DNA from: Deinococcus cellulosilyticus NBRC 106333 = KACC 11606
GTDB lineage: Bacteria > Deinococcota > Deinococci > Deinococcales > Deinococcaceae
DNA: 64,000 bases
Assembly (NCBI RefSeq): GCF_007990775.1
Contig: NZ_BJXB01000016.1
Span: forward strand, 81,443 to 145,442
Direction of reading: 5' to 3'
The position numbers and the translations under genes are program-made. Positions 34,920 to 43,984 of this stretch are shown here, one piece after another. The notes below the pieces were generated by a model, which did no database searches, was not told where the DNA came from, and worked only from the letters and a program-made list of their open reading frames with translations. Numbering within the stretch: the stretch's first letter is position 1; each line of letters begins with the position of its first letter.

Positions 34920-36125
34920 CTACAAATTGAGCAAAACTTTGTACAGCAAAGGGTACTGGACAGGAAAATCTTCTCCCAGGATGATTCTGGCATGCTCTGT
35001 GATCTGCAAATCCTCGGTTGCTGAACCCAGAAAATAATGATCAAGAGCCAACGAATTGAATTCAGACAACTCCAGCAGGGTGTGTGGCTCGTGGTTTGCT
35101 CCTGTGGAGATCCCTGTTACCTGCACCCCTCTGGCCGTCAAAAAAGCAGCAAGTTGACGGGCCAGGCCTGGAAGTTCACTGCTGTTGACCACCTCAGCGC
35201 TGAAAGGCTGCTTGAACATCGCAGGGAAAAGTTCCATGGCAAACCGGGAACGGTCTGCTTCCAGCAAAGTGGTCCCTGCAACTTCACGCACGGAAAACTG
35301 AACCGACTTGATGCGCTTGCTGGAAGCGTAAGGAAAGTATCCCAGCAGTGATCTCACATCAAGATCTGTCTGCGTTCTTTTTAAGAGCTCTCCCAGAGAC
35401 CCCACCAGGGCCAGAGCATGTTGAGGTTGCTTGACGCGCCCCATCAATTGTCTCAGGGCCTCGCGTTGCCGCTGGGTGCGTCCATAATCGTCCCCGGCAC
35501 CTTTGCGCACCCTCAGATACAACACGGCCTCCTGCCCTGCAAGGTGGTGGGAACCAGCTGCCAGTTGAAAATTCACACCAGCAGCATGGTCGATCCATTT
35601 CATTCCAGGGACTGGAACCTGAACATCCAGCCCTCCCAGCCGATCCACAATCTGGGCAGCCAATTCAGTGTCGATCACAGCATGATGGTGAATGGCAATG
35701 CCTGTGAGATCTTGCAGGTCCTGTTTCAGCAAGGGCATGCCTCCCATCCCGTAAGAAGTGTTGATTCTGCGGTTGGTATGCAGGACCCGGATGTCCCTGG
35801 GAACACTCACCACCTGCACTGCATTTCCCGGCAAGGTGGTGATCAAGAGCAGGGTATCTGTATGCCCTCCAGAGGTCATGCGTTCTGTCCCAGACGTGCA
35901 ACGCTGTGCCGGAACAGACACCGAACCTTCCTTGCAATAGGCCACTTCAAGCCCTGCCAGCAGCAAGGTCTGGTTTTCCAGACGGGTGGATTGTGTGGCG
36001 ATTTCATTGACCACCATCACATAAATCAATCCAGAGAACACCACAAGCAGAAATAGGATCACCCACAAGATGGGCCTACGTTTTTTGCGAGGGATTTCAA
36101 ATTCCATGTCAACCATTTGATTCAT
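34920..36125 (-). CDS. LytR-CpsA-Psr (LCP) family protein
   Basis: Envelope protein of about 400 residues with a cytoplasmic N-terminus, one membrane helix at about residues 15-35 and an extracytoplasmic LCP domain. LCP enzymes transfer undecaprenyl-linked glycopolymers to peptidoglycan. The domain shows TDTLLLITTL, VSVPRDIRV and the Arg-rich RVRKGAGDDYGRTQRQREAL motif. The C-terminal 120 residues resemble a LytR_C-type domain. The start is ATG 36125 or the Met at residue 7. Confidence 0.9.
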   Translation of the reverse strand: MNQMVDMEFEIPRKKRRPILWVILFLLVVFSGLIYVMVVNEIATQSTRLENQTLLLAGLEVAYCKEGSVSVPAQRCTSGTERMTSGGHTDTLLLITTLPGNAVQVVSVPRDIRVLHTNRRINTSYGMGGMPLLKQDLQDLTGIAIHHHAVIDTELAAQIVDRLGGLDVQVPVPGMKWIDHAAGVNFQLAAGSHHLAGQEAVLYLRVRKGAGDDYGRTQRQREALRQLMGRVKQPQHALALVGSLGELLKRTQTDLDVRSLLGYFPYASSKRIKSVQFSVREVAGTTLLEADRSRFAMELFPAMFKQPFSAEVVNSSELPGLARQLAAFLTARGVQVTGISTGANHEPHTLLELSEFNSLALDHYFLGSATEDLQITEHARIILGEDFPVQYPLLYKVLLNL

Positions 36126-36201
36126 CCTGCTTCGGTAGAATTGCTGTATTCGCTAGAAATGAGTGTACTGCAGAACCAGCTCAGGCAGTAGAATGCACCT
36201 G

Positions 36202-37230
36202 ATGAAAACGCTTTACACCATCAGCATCATGCTCCTGTCAGCTGCACATGCCGTTTCGCTGCAGGGTGCGGGTGCCTCCTTCCCCTATCCTCTCTACAGC
36301 AAATACTTTGCTGAGTACAAAAAACTCAGAAACATCGAGGTGAATTACCAGAGCATTGGGTCTGGAGGTGGTCAAAGGCAGATCCTGCAGCAGACTGTGG
36401 ACTTTGGGGCCAGCGATCAGCCAATGAGTGACCGTGATCTCAGGAAGGCCCTTCCGGGCAACAAACTGCTGCACATTCCCACTGCCCTCGGGGCAGTGGT
36501 GGTCACCTACAACCTGCCCGGGGTGAAAGCCCGACTCCAATTCGATGGGAAAACCCTCTCCAGCATCTTCATGGGGGACATCCGCCTGTGGAATGATGCA
36601 GCCATCGCCAAATTGAACCCTGGAGTGAAGTTGCCTCCCCTGCCCATCTCGGTGGCCAGACGGGCAGACAGCAGTGGGACCACCTACATCTTCACGGACT
36701 TTCTCTCCAAAATCAGTCCAGGGTTCCAGAAGAAGGTGGGCCGTTCTCAGGAGCCCAACTGGGGCAACTACACCATCGGTGCAAAGGGAAATGATGGAGT
36801 CACTGCGGTGGTGAAACAAACTCCGGGGTCCATTGGCTACGTGGAGTTGCTGTATGCGGAACAGAACCATCTGTCTTACGCCCTGATTGAGAACAGGGCT
36901 GGAAAATTCATTGATGCCAGTGCTGGCAGTGTGGCCTCTGCGGCAAAAGACATCAAATTGCCTCCTGATGCGAGAATCAGCATCACCAACAGTCCTTCTC
37001 CAAAGGGCTATCCCATCAGTGCCTACACGTATCTGCTGGTCTTTCAGGACCAGTCCTACAACAAACGCACCATAGAGACTGCAAAAACCCTGAAGAACAT
37101 GCTGAACTGGGTGGTGCAAGATGCCCAGAAGTACAACGAGCCCATGGGTTACGCAAAACTGCCTGCGGATGCCCAGAAACTGGCCCTGAAGATCATCTCC
37201 AGCATCAAATTCGGCAGCAAGACCCTTTAA
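36202..37230 (+). CDS. pstS: Phosphate-binding protein PstS
   Basis: Periplasmic substrate-binding protein of the high-affinity phosphate ABC transporter, 342 residues with a signal peptide ending near SAAHAVS. The mature N-terminus GAGASFPYPLYSKYF and the SIGSGGGQRQIL, DFGASDQPMS and RRADSSGTTYIFTDFLS blocks are typical of PstS. TAGAAT lies 7 nt before ATG 36202, a leaderless layout. No pstC, pstA, pstB or phoU follows; the gene stands alone. Confidence 0.93.
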   Translation: MKTLYTISIMLLSAAHAVSLQGAGASFPYPLYSKYFAEYKKLRNIEVNYQSIGSGGGQRQILQQTVDFGASDQPMSDRDLRKALPGNKLLHIPTALGAVVVTYNLPGVKARLQFDGKTLSSIFMGDIRLWNDAAIAKLNPGVKLPPLPISVARRADSSGTTYIFTDFLSKISPGFQKKVGRSQEPNWGNYTIGAKGNDGVTAVVKQTPGSIGYVELLYAEQNHLSYALIENRAGKFIDASAGSVASAAKDIKLPPDARISITNSPSPKGYPISAYTYLLVFQDQSYNKRTIETAKTLKNMLNWVVQDAQKYNEPMGYAKLPADAQKLALKIISSIKFGSKTL

Positions 37231-37284
37231 GAATTGCTGTCATCCCGGGTGAAACTCATAACCTGGCGCTGTGATGGCGTGGAG

Positions 37285-37455
37285 CGATCAGCTTTCAGCC
37301 CTCAGCCATCAGCAAAAGAAATCCCAATGCTTTTGCAGCAGGCCAAAAATGGGCCTGTCCTGTGCTGGAGAGAGAAACATCTTTGTATCTGACTGAAGTA
37401 AAAGCACACCTGTGTTTTGATGCTGACCGCTGAGCGCTGATGGCTGACAGCTTTC
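37285..37455. repeat. MITE-like element with inverted TCAGCC ends, second copy
   Basis: Left end about 37285-37314 (GCTTTCAGCCCTCAGCCATC) and right end about 37421-37455, whose reverse complement begins GAAAGCTGTCAGCCATCAGC. They bracket about 105 nt without a gene between pstS and ade. The ends match the bracket at 20585-20812. Confidence 0.65.
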
Positions 37456-37566
37456 TACAGGAACAATGCCCCATCAACGACTTTGGCGCTCACCCCGGCC
37501 ATTCCCCCTTTCCAATATGTCTAAACATGTGCATAATGGGACAAATCTCCAGAGGGGGTGGGTGCT

Positions 37567-39192
37567 GTGGAAGGGTACATCAGGGCTGCATTGGGACAGG
37601 AAAACGTCGATCTGCTGATCAGGAATGCCCGCATGGTCAGCGTGCTCACCCGGGAAATTCTGGATGTGGATGTGGCGATTCATCAGGGCCGTTTTGTGGG
37701 CTTTGGAGGAGAGTATCAGGCCCAGGAGACCCTTGATGCCCGGGGTGCTTACCTTGCTCCCGGGTTCATTGATGGACATGTCCACATCGAATCCAGCATG
37801 CTGGCTCCATCCAGTTTTGCTGCAGCGGTGCTTCCCCACGGAACCACCACCGTCATTGCCGAACCCCATGAGATTGTGAATGTGCTGGGGTTGAAGGGCC
37901 AGAGCTGGATGCTTGAAGCAGGCCGGTCTTCAGGGATGCGGGTGCATGTGAGCACCCCTTCTTGTGTTCCTGCCAGTGTGTTTGAAGCAGGATGCACCCA
38001 TCTGAAGGCAGAGGACATCGCTGAAGCCCTCAGGGAAAAAGGCTCTCTGGGGCTTGCAGAGATGATGAATTACCCGGGCGTCCTGAGTGGAGATGCTGGT
38101 GTGTGGTCTGTGCTGGAAGCTGCACGAGGCCACAGAATTGATGGGCATGCCGCTGGGCTCTCAGGCCAGAGGCTGCAGGCCTATGCCAGTGCAGGCATCC
38201 ATTCCGACCATGAGGCCGTGACCCCGGAGCAGGCCTGGGATCGTCTTCGTGCAGGCATGTGGCTGATGGTCCGGGAAGGCAGTGCTGCCCGCAACCTGAA
38301 AGACCTCATGCCCGTGCTCAAGAAAGAGCCCAGACGGGTCATGTGCGTGACAGACGATGTGGATGTCAAGGAACTGCTGGCCCTGGGTCATCTGGACCGG
38401 GTCCTGAAGCTGGCTGTCGCAGAAGGTCTGGACCCCATTTATGCCCTCAGTCTGGTGACCTGCAATCCAGCAGAATACTGGGGTCTGCACGATCTGGGGG
38501 CCATTGCTCCTGGATACCGGGCTGATTTTGTGCTGCTGGAGGATCTGCAGGACTTCACGGTTCTGGACACCTACGTGGATGGGAAGCCCGCCCAGGCTGG
38601 AACCGTGACCCCTGAGCTTCTGGGTGGAGGGGTGAAACTGGGCAAAGGCTGGGACCAGGTCACTTTCCCTGTGGCAGAGCACCATCCAGTGATCGGGGTT
38701 CAGGCCACCCAGATTGAAACCCGCAGCCTTGCCTCTGGCAGCAGCGATGGGGTGAAACTGGTGGCCATTGAGCGCCATCTGGGTGAAGAAACGTATGCCA
38801 GTGCCTACACATCAGGCATTGGCCTGAAGCGAGGAGCCATCGGGTGCACCATCCAGCATGACGCCCACAATCTGATGGTTGCGGGCGTCAGCGATGACGA
38901 CATCCGCCTGTGTGCACGGGTGATCGAGGAGATGCAGGGAGGCGTGGCGGTGATTGCTGATGGTGAGGTCAGGGCCAGACTTCCCCTGCCCATTGGAGGC
39001 CTGATGAGCCCCCTGCCGCCTCAGGTGGTGGCTGCTCTGCAAGACGAGATCGAGCGTGCTGCCCATGCCCTGGGTTGCGAGCTTCCCCATCCCATCATGA
39101 CCCTGGCCTTTTTGGGCCTCAGTGTGATTCCATCGCTGAAACTGACCCCTCTGGGTCTCTTTGATGTGGAAAGGTTTGAGTTGATCCAGTAG
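37567..39192 (+). CDS. ade: Adenine deaminase
   Basis: Amidohydrolase converting adenine to hypoxanthine in purine salvage, 541 residues. The metal site HVHIESSMLAPSSFA is near residue 72, followed by GTTTVIAEPHEI, and the C-terminal domain has CTIQHDAHNLMVAG. GTG 37567 is favoured because AGAGGGGG lies 8 nt upstream; GTG 37558 overlaps that site. An extended -10 (TG-N-CATAAT) lies at about 37529-37537. Confidence 0.93.
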   Translation: MEGYIRAALGQENVDLLIRNARMVSVLTREILDVDVAIHQGRFVGFGGEYQAQETLDARGAYLAPGFIDGHVHIESSMLAPSSFAAAVLPHGTTTVIAEPHEIVNVLGLKGQSWMLEAGRSSGMRVHVSTPSCVPASVFEAGCTHLKAEDIAEALREKGSLGLAEMMNYPGVLSGDAGVWSVLEAARGHRIDGHAAGLSGQRLQAYASAGIHSDHEAVTPEQAWDRLRAGMWLMVREGSAARNLKDLMPVLKKEPRRVMCVTDDVDVKELLALGHLDRVLKLAVAEGLDPIYALSLVTCNPAEYWGLHDLGAIAPGYRADFVLLEDLQDFTVLDTYVDGKPAQAGTVTPELLGGGVKLGKGWDQVTFPVAEHHPVIGVQATQIETRSLASGSSDGVKLVAIERHLGEETYASAYTSGIGLKRGAIGCTIQHDAHNLMVAGVSDDDIRLCARVIEEMQGGVAVIADGEVRARLPLPIGGLMSPLPPQVVAALQDEIERAAHALGCELPHPIMTLAFLGLSVIPSLKLTPLGLFDVERFELIQ

Positions 39193-39252
39193 ACTGAGAG
39201 AGATCGAACCTGAGTAAGGACTATTCGTACCAAAGTACGACATCTCGGGTTC
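39190..39252 (+). promoter_or_regulatory. Promoter and 5'-terminal RNA stem-loop of the aldo/keto reductase gene
   Basis: TAGACT at 39190-39195 would start RNA near 39202. At once the transcript forms a 9-bp outer stem (GAACCTGAG 39206-39214 with CTCGGGTTC 39244-39252, one G-U) enclosing an 11-nt single strand, a 5-bp hairpin CGTAC-CAAA-GTACG and a 4-nt strand. The ribosome binding site GGAGG follows 7 nt later. It could be an mRNA-stabilising cap structure or a small riboswitch-like element. Confidence 0.5.
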
Positions 39253-39267
39253 ACTGCTGGAGGCAAC

Positions 39268-40143
39268 ATGATCTACCGGAACTTTGGAACAGCAGGCTTT
39301 CAGGTCTCCGCTCTGGGATTTGGCGCAGGCCACATCGGCTGGGACCAGCTCGATGAAAACTTCGTGGGCTCACTCCTCAACGAGGTGGTCAATGCTGGCA
39401 TCACCCTGATAGACACTGCCCGGGGCTACGACCTCTCTGAGGAACGGATTGGGCGGCACCTGTCCTGGCGCAGAGGGGATTTCATCCTCTCAACCAAGGG
39501 AGGCTATGGGGTCGAAAACACCCCGGACTGGACCCGTGAAAACATCCACCGGGGGGTGGACCGTGCCCTGAGAACCATGCGCACCGATCACCTCGACATC
39601 TTCCACCTGCACTCCTGCCCTCTCGGAACCCTCCAGGACGAAAAGCTGCTGAAGGCCCTGCAGGAAGTCAAAACCCAGGGCAAGGTCCGGGCTGTCGCTT
39701 ACTCCGGCGAAAACGAGGCCCTGGAATGGGCTGTTCAATCTGGCGTTTTCGACAGCATCCAGTGCAGTGTCAACCCCTTTGACCAGCGGAGCATTCCCCT
39801 GCTTTCCACCGCAAAAGACAGGGGCATGGGAGTGATTGCCAAGCGTCCGCTGGGCAACGTCCCCTGGACTTATGCAGAACGACCCACAGGACAGTATGCC
39901 GAAGAGTACTGGCTGCGCATGCAGGCCATGGGATACACCCCTCCCATACCCTGGGATGAATTTGCCCTCAGGTTCACCGTGTTCACCGAAGGGGTCAGCA
40001 GTGCAATTGTGGGCTCCAGAAACCTGCAAAACATCTTGCGCAACATTGAAATCCTCGAACAGGGACCACTGGGATCAGAGGTTTATCTGGAAATGCGCGA
40101 AGTTTTTGAAGCGCACGATCAGGAGTGGATCGGGCAGGTGTAA
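39268..40143 (+). CDS. Aldo/keto reductase
   Basis: NAD(P)H-dependent carbonyl reductase of 291 residues with a TIM-barrel fold. Catalytic tetrad candidates are Asp in LIDTARGYDLSE with the following Tyr, Lys in ILSTKGG and His in FHLHSC. The C-terminal VGSRNLQNILRNIEIL binds the cofactor. It starts at ATG 39268 after GGAGG. The substrate is unknown and the gene appears monocistronic. Confidence 0.92.
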   Translation: MIYRNFGTAGFQVSALGFGAGHIGWDQLDENFVGSLLNEVVNAGITLIDTARGYDLSEERIGRHLSWRRGDFILSTKGGYGVENTPDWTRENIHRGVDRALRTMRTDHLDIFHLHSCPLGTLQDEKLLKALQEVKTQGKVRAVAYSGENEALEWAVQSGVFDSIQCSVNPFDQRSIPLLSTAKDRGMGVIAKRPLGNVPWTYAERPTGQYAEEYWLRMQAMGYTPPIPWDEFALRFTVFTEGVSSAIVGSRNLQNILRNIEILEQGPLGSEVYLEMREVFEAHDQEWIGQV

Positions 40144-40152
40144 ATCCAAAAG

Positions 40153-40179
40153 AAATCCCCTGCTTGTCGCAGGGGATTT
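40153..40179. terminator. Terminator between the reductase and VC0807-like genes
   Basis: AAATCCCCTGC and GCAGGGGATTT form an 11-bp stem with a 5-nt loop between two convergent genes. Confidence 0.8.
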
Positions 40180-40183
40180 GAGT

Positions 40184-40936
40184 TCAATCGGCAGAGTTCG
40201 GGGTGGGCTGGGGGTTGTGGTGTTGCTCCAGGGCCTCCCAGAAGTGGTCCTCCATGGGACTGGCTTTTTCCCCAAATTCGTTTTTGCTGTTCCAGGTCAC
40301 AAAATAGAAGGCCAGACCGTAAGAGATCAGGTTCATGACAATGCTGATGGGGCGCATGGCCGCATCCACCCCCGCCTTCTGGGCATTGAATTCCTTGGTC
40401 CCGAAGTCCGCAATCACGTTTTTGTAATTCATGATGAAGTTGATGGCACCGTTGAGCAGGGCCTCCACCATGATGATGATCGTCCCGGTGATCACAGCCT
40501 TCTGGATGGCAGAGGAAGCCACAAACTTCTGGTAGAGGGCTTTCTTGGCATCATTGTCGGGGTTGAGGATCATCTTCATCAGTTCGCCAAAGAAAGGGCG
40601 GTTCATGGCCAGTGAAATGGCCGCAATGATGAAGATGACGATGTGGGCGTAAGAGTCACGCAGTGCAAATTTCCAGCCATCCACCTGCAGAAAAGCCAGT
40701 GCACCGTTCAGGAGGGCACTTGCAGCAGCCACGATGGTGTAGGGATTGATGACACGGGTGCGGTAAAAATCAATCAGGATATATGCGGTCGGAATCAGGG
40801 CAGCCACAATGTAGGCGTTGCGGGCACCCCACTGTTCAGAAAAAGAAAAGCCTGTTTTGAACAGGTTGTCACTCAAGAGCATCAGGGGGATGGCCAGAGT
40901 GAAGATGAGGTCAACGACGATCTTAGGTACTTTCAC
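40184..40936 (-). CDS. Membrane protein resembling the VC0807 family
   Basis: Protein of 250 residues with about six membrane helices and a charged C-terminal tail. The opening KVPKIVVDLIFTLAIPLMLLSD and the later IDFYRTRVINPYTIV are reminiscent of the VC0807-type family of unknown function. GTG 40936 is chosen because TAATCT lies 7 nt upstream on the minus strand, a leaderless arrangement. The in-frame ATG at 40981 would lie beyond this promoter and overlap comF. Confidence 0.75.
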   Translation of the reverse strand: MKVPKIVVDLIFTLAIPLMLLSDNLFKTGFSFSEQWGARNAYIVAALIPTAYILIDFYRTRVINPYTIVAAASALLNGALAFLQVDGWKFALRDSYAHIVIFIIAAISLAMNRPFFGELMKMILNPDNDAKKALYQKFVASSAIQKAVITGTIIIMVEALLNGAINFIMNYKNVIADFGTKEFNAQKAGVDAAMRPISIVMNLISYGLAFYFVTWNSKNEFGEKASPMEDHFWEALEQHHNPQPTPNSAD

Positions 40937-40979
40937 GTATTCTAGATTACCCGAAAAGGTTAAGACTACACTGAAGGCC
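40937..40979. promoter_or_regulatory. 43-nt divergent leaderless promoter pair
   Basis: Two -10 boxes face away from each other. TAATCT on the minus strand (40944-40949) lies 7 nt before the GTG of the membrane gene, and TACACT on the plus strand (40967-40972) lies 7 nt before the comF ATG. The whole gap is 43 nt, so both promoters must overlap and could compete. Confidence 0.6.
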
Positions 40980-41597
40980 ATGCAAACTTTTTTGAGGACT
41001 TTGTTTCCACAAACCTGTCCGGGATGCCACCGGCCCCTGAAAGACCATCAGGCGGTCTGTCCGGAGTGCACCCCAAAAACGGCTCACCTGACTTCCGAAA
41101 GCGTCCTCCGGGACACCAGTGAACCCCATCTGGTCTATCTTGGACCTGCAGAGGGCAAACTGCGCCGCATGGTGCATGCCCTCAAATACCACCACAACCA
41201 CAAAATCGCGCAGTCTGTGGCACCTGCTCTGAGCCGCAGCATCCCTCAAAGCTGGAAGCTGGATGTCATCTGTCCGGTTCCTCTTCACCCCAGACGGGAA
41301 AGAGAACGCGGGTACAACCAGAGCCGCCTGCTTGGAGAGGCCATTGGTGCCCGTCTGGGCGTGTCCACCCGTGACCTGCTGAAACGTGTGGTCTACACCC
41401 ACCAGCAGGCCAGACTCCGCCAGCAGGAGCGCAACCACAACATGAACGGGGTCTTTGCCCTGAATGCCTCTGTCCAGAACCTGAATGTTCTGCTGGTCGA
41501 TGATGTGCTCAGCACCGGAGCGACTCTTAATGCATCTGCTCAAATCTTACAGCAGGGAGGCGCAAACGCAGTGTACTTTCTGGTTATCGCACGTTGA
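40980..41597 (+). CDS. comF: ComF family phosphoribosyltransferase-like protein
   Basis: Competence-associated protein of 205 residues. The N-terminal CPGCHRPL...CPEC forms a zinc finger, and the C-terminal LLVDDVLSTGATLNASAQIL is the PRPP-binding loop. ComF is linked to DNA uptake and processing in transformable bacteria, in keeping with natural competence in Deinococcus. The start is ATG 40980, 7 nt after TACACT. The stop overlaps the next frame. Confidence 0.92.
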   Translation: MQTFLRTLFPQTCPGCHRPLKDHQAVCPECTPKTAHLTSESVLRDTSEPHLVYLGPAEGKLRRMVHALKYHHNHKIAQSVAPALSRSIPQSWKLDVICPVPLHPRRERERGYNQSRLLGEAIGARLGVSTRDLLKRVVYTHQQARLRQQERNHNMNGVFALNASVQNLNVLLVDDVLSTGATLNASAQILQQGGANAVYFLVIAR

Positions 41598-41614
41598 GGG
41601 TGCGATGTGGAGGC

Positions 41615-42364
41615 ATGATGTGGAGAGTCAGGTGGGTGGTCACCGTTTTGTTGCTCGGGTTTGCTCAGGCCCAGATGGTGCTGGATTTTGACAGGGGTGA
41701 CAGCAAGACGCATCAAACGACCCAGCAGGTCCTCTCCAAAAGCCAGTATCTGAAAAATGTGGTGCGGCATTTCAATGACGGACTGAAACTGCCCCAGAAA
41801 ATCACCCTGCAATTTCTGTCCTGCAAGCAGGAAAATGCCTTTTACGATCCCAAAAAGAACCTGATCCAGATGTGTTACGAGCTGATTGACACTTACGGGC
41901 GGCTTGAAGGGACAGGTAAAAATTCAGAGAAACAGCTGCTGAATGCCACGCTCTTCACCCTGGTGCATGAAATCGGGCACGCCCTGATTGACCAGTTGAA
42001 ACTCCCTGCCACCGGTCGGGAAGAAGATGCGGTGGACCAGTTTGCCACCCTGGCCCTGATCGCCCTGGAAGATGAAGACGCCCTGCTGAGTGGCCTGCTG
42101 CAGTTCACTTTTGAGGCCAGCGAGGAAACCAGACAGCTGGATTTTGGTTTTGCAGATGCCCATGCCCTCGGTGCCCAGCGGCTGTACAACCTGGTGTGCC
42201 TGATGTACGGCAGTGACAAAAAAGCATACCGTGACCTGCCAAAGCAATTCAAAATTCCTGAAAACCGTCTTGCCCAGTGTGCAGAGGAACATCAGGATGC
42301 CCTTTATGCCTGGAGCACCCTGCTGAAACCCCATCTGAAAGATCTCAAAAAGCCCCTGTTCTGA
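41615..42364 (+). CDS. Exported DUF4344-like putative metallopeptidase
   Basis: About 249 residues with a signal peptide (MMWRVRWVVTVLLLGFAQAQ). The zinc-type motif VHEIGHALIDQLKLPATGREEDAVDQFA near residue 120 identifies the DUF4344 metallopeptidase-like family; its activity is unproven. It is coupled to comF, whose stop lies 17 nt upstream. The start may be ATG 41615 or 41618; a TTG at 41594 overlapping the comF stop is also possible. Confidence 0.82.
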   Translation: MMWRVRWVVTVLLLGFAQAQMVLDFDRGDSKTHQTTQQVLSKSQYLKNVVRHFNDGLKLPQKITLQFLSCKQENAFYDPKKNLIQMCYELIDTYGRLEGTGKNSEKQLLNATLFTLVHEIGHALIDQLKLPATGREEDAVDQFATLALIALEDEDALLSGLLQFTFEASEETRQLDFGFADAHALGAQRLYNLVCLMYGSDKKAYRDLPKQFKIPENRLAQCAEEHQDALYAWSTLLKPHLKDLKKPLF

Positions 42365-42375
42365 TCAGCAACAGC

Positions 42376-42403
42376 AAAAAAGCAGCCCTCAATGAGGACT
42401 GCT
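42376..42403 (-). terminator. Terminator of the DUF1684/S4 operon
   Basis: On the minus strand AGCAG-N-CCTC pairs around a short loop and is followed by TTTTT. It also lies just past the end of the convergent DUF4344-like gene. Confidence 0.7.
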
Positions 42404-42424
42404 CTGGAATTTTCACAGCTGGGA

Positions 42425-42934
42425 TTACAGGGCTTTCTCGCCTGCGGGGACCTCAAAAGGAATCCAGTTTGCCACCGGAGGCAGGGGGCAGGACCAGCTT
42501 TCGTCATAGGCACAGTAGGGGTTGTACGCCATGTTGAAATCCAGCAGCACTTCGTCCCCGTCCAGTGGGGCATCGATGTAACGGCCTCCGCCATAGGTGG
42601 TGTGCCCATTGGTCTTGTCCTTGAAGGGAACAAACAGGCGCTGGGGATCGTCCTCTTCCACGGGGACATAGAGTTCAATCCGGTGCACCCCCTGAGGAAA
42701 GGGCACATCCACATAACCCCACACCTGATATTCGCGCATCTCTTCGGTGTTGGTCTGAATTTCGATGATCCTCAGGGTCTCGTCGTGGTCGGCTTGCAGC
42801 CTGAAAGTGTAGTCCTCATCGACAGGATAATACTTGAGGCCAGAAAAACCCTGTTTTTTCTCACTGCTGAGGGGACTGTGGGGCCCCTTGAAGTGTGCGT
42901 CTTTGCGCTCCCGGTAATGTTGGATGTCAGTCAT
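42425..42934 (-). CDS. DUF1684 family protein
   Basis: Cytoplasmic protein of 169 residues beginning MTDIQHYRERKDAHF. The blocks GLKYYPVDEDY, LYVPVEEDDPQRLFVPFKDKT, YGGGRYID and FNMAYNPYCAYDESWSCPLPP are characteristic of DUF1684, a family of unknown function. The start overlaps the stop of the S4 gene (ATGA). An in-frame extension to 43078 lies inside the S4 gene and is rejected. Confidence 0.9.
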   Translation of the reverse strand: MTDIQHYRERKDAHFKGPHSPLSSEKKQGFSGLKYYPVDEDYTFRLQADHDETLRIIEIQTNTEEMREYQVWGYVDVPFPQGVHRIELYVPVEEDDPQRLFVPFKDKTNGHTTYGGGRYIDAPLDGDEVLLDFNMAYNPYCAYDESWSCPLPPVANWIPFEVPAGEKAL

Positions 42935-43110
42935 AAGTGTACGGTGGCGGTTCTCCCCTGGTAAGCCACGGTGTCCCCATCGCGCAGTTTTCTGCGGCGG
43001 CGGGTTTCCACCTGATCGTTGACTTTCACCAGACCACTCTGAATCACGACCTTGGCGTGGCCGCCCGTCTGCACCCAATCGTGCAGCTTCAGCCAGTCTT
43101 GCAGGTCCAT
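42931..43110 (-). CDS. S4-domain RNA-binding protein
   Basis: Tiny protein of 59-63 residues that is a single S4 RNA-binding domain, with WVQTGGHAKVVIQSGLVKVND and RRRRKLRDGDTV. It resembles YbcJ-type proteins associated with the ribosome. The start is ATG 43110 or 43122; both are close to the window's usual weak ribosome binding sites. It overlaps the DUF1684 gene by 4 nt. Confidence 0.85.
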   Translation of the reverse strand: MDLQDWLKLHDWVQTGGHAKVVIQSGLVKVNDQVETRRRRKLRDGDTVAYQGRTATVHL

Positions 43111-43168
43111 GGTGCCTTCCATTCAGCCCATCCTAGCACACTTCATTCCTGGCACAACGAGAGCAAAG

Positions 43169-43984
43169 TCACCGGGTGTAGAGCTGTTGAAACAGCGCAT
43201 AATCCTGATCGTTCACCGTGCCATCCTGGTTCAGATCACCCTTCTGGGGGTTCTCCACTCCCATGTTTTTGGCCAGGATGATCAGATCCAGCAGGTCCAC
43301 ACGGTCATCTCCGTTGAAATCCCCCTTGCTGGCAAACTGGGTTTTCAGGGCCATTTTGTCCTGTTCGGTCAGGGTGCGTTCTTTGGGGAGCACTGTTGGA
43401 TCAGGGAGTTTGAGCAGTTTCGCTGCTTCCACCCGCCAGATCAGGTCCTGGGAGAGGGTGGTCGCCGTGTTGATCCACACCTGCCGTTTGTTGCCAGATG
43501 TGAGGGTGCGGCTTCCAGCATCTGGATTGAAGGGGATGTCCGTTTCGGTCTGGAACTGGGTGTCGGCACTGGCCACAAACTCCGCTTCAAGAGGCACCCG
43601 GTCATGTGAAAACACCTTCAGGGCATTCTGGAAGGGTGCCCTCAGGGCCTCAGGAACAGTCACCGGGATTTTCACCACCGGAAATTTGGGGGTTTCCGGA
43701 GCAGGCTGGGCAGGTTGTTCTGTGGCAGGGTTGGGAGCCGTTGCTGGAGAGGTCGGGGCAGGTGCAACGGGGGTCTGTTCCTGGGCCGGGTCAGCAGGCG
43801 TTTCCCCGGCATCCTCGGGACTTTCATCGGGGTTGGCAGGTGTTTCCTGTTCGGTGCCTGTCCCGGTGGAGGGTTGCTCAGGATTCTGGGTTTCATTCAC
43901 CGGAGGCTGTCCCCCATCGGCAGGAGGGGTCGTCTGGGCAAAAGCCAGCCCTGAAATCAGCAGGAGGGTCACAAGCCACTTCAT
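43169..43984 (-). CDS. Exported protein with C-terminal dockerin type I repeats
   Basis: 271 residues with a signal peptide (MKWLVTLLLISGLAFA), then a Pro/Thr/Glu-rich linker to about residue 100, a middle region of about 95 residues of unknown fold, and two dockerin/EF-hand type repeats at the C-terminus: GDFNGDDRVDLLDLIILAKN and GDLNQDGTVNDQDYALFQQL. The calcium-loop Asp/Asn residues are in place in both. It is the last gene of a three-gene operon of exported proteins and overlaps its upstream neighbour by 4 nt. Confidence 0.88.
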   Translation of the reverse strand: MKWLVTLLLISGLAFAQTTPPADGGQPPVNETQNPEQPSTGTGTEQETPANPDESPEDAGETPADPAQEQTPVAPAPTSPATAPNPATEQPAQPAPETPKFPVVKIPVTVPEALRAPFQNALKVFSHDRVPLEAEFVASADTQFQTETDIPFNPDAGSRTLTSGNKRQVWINTATTLSQDLIWRVEAAKLLKLPDPTVLPKERTLTEQDKMALKTQFASKGDFNGDDRVDLLDLIILAKNMGVENPQKGDLNQDGTVNDQDYALFQQLYTR

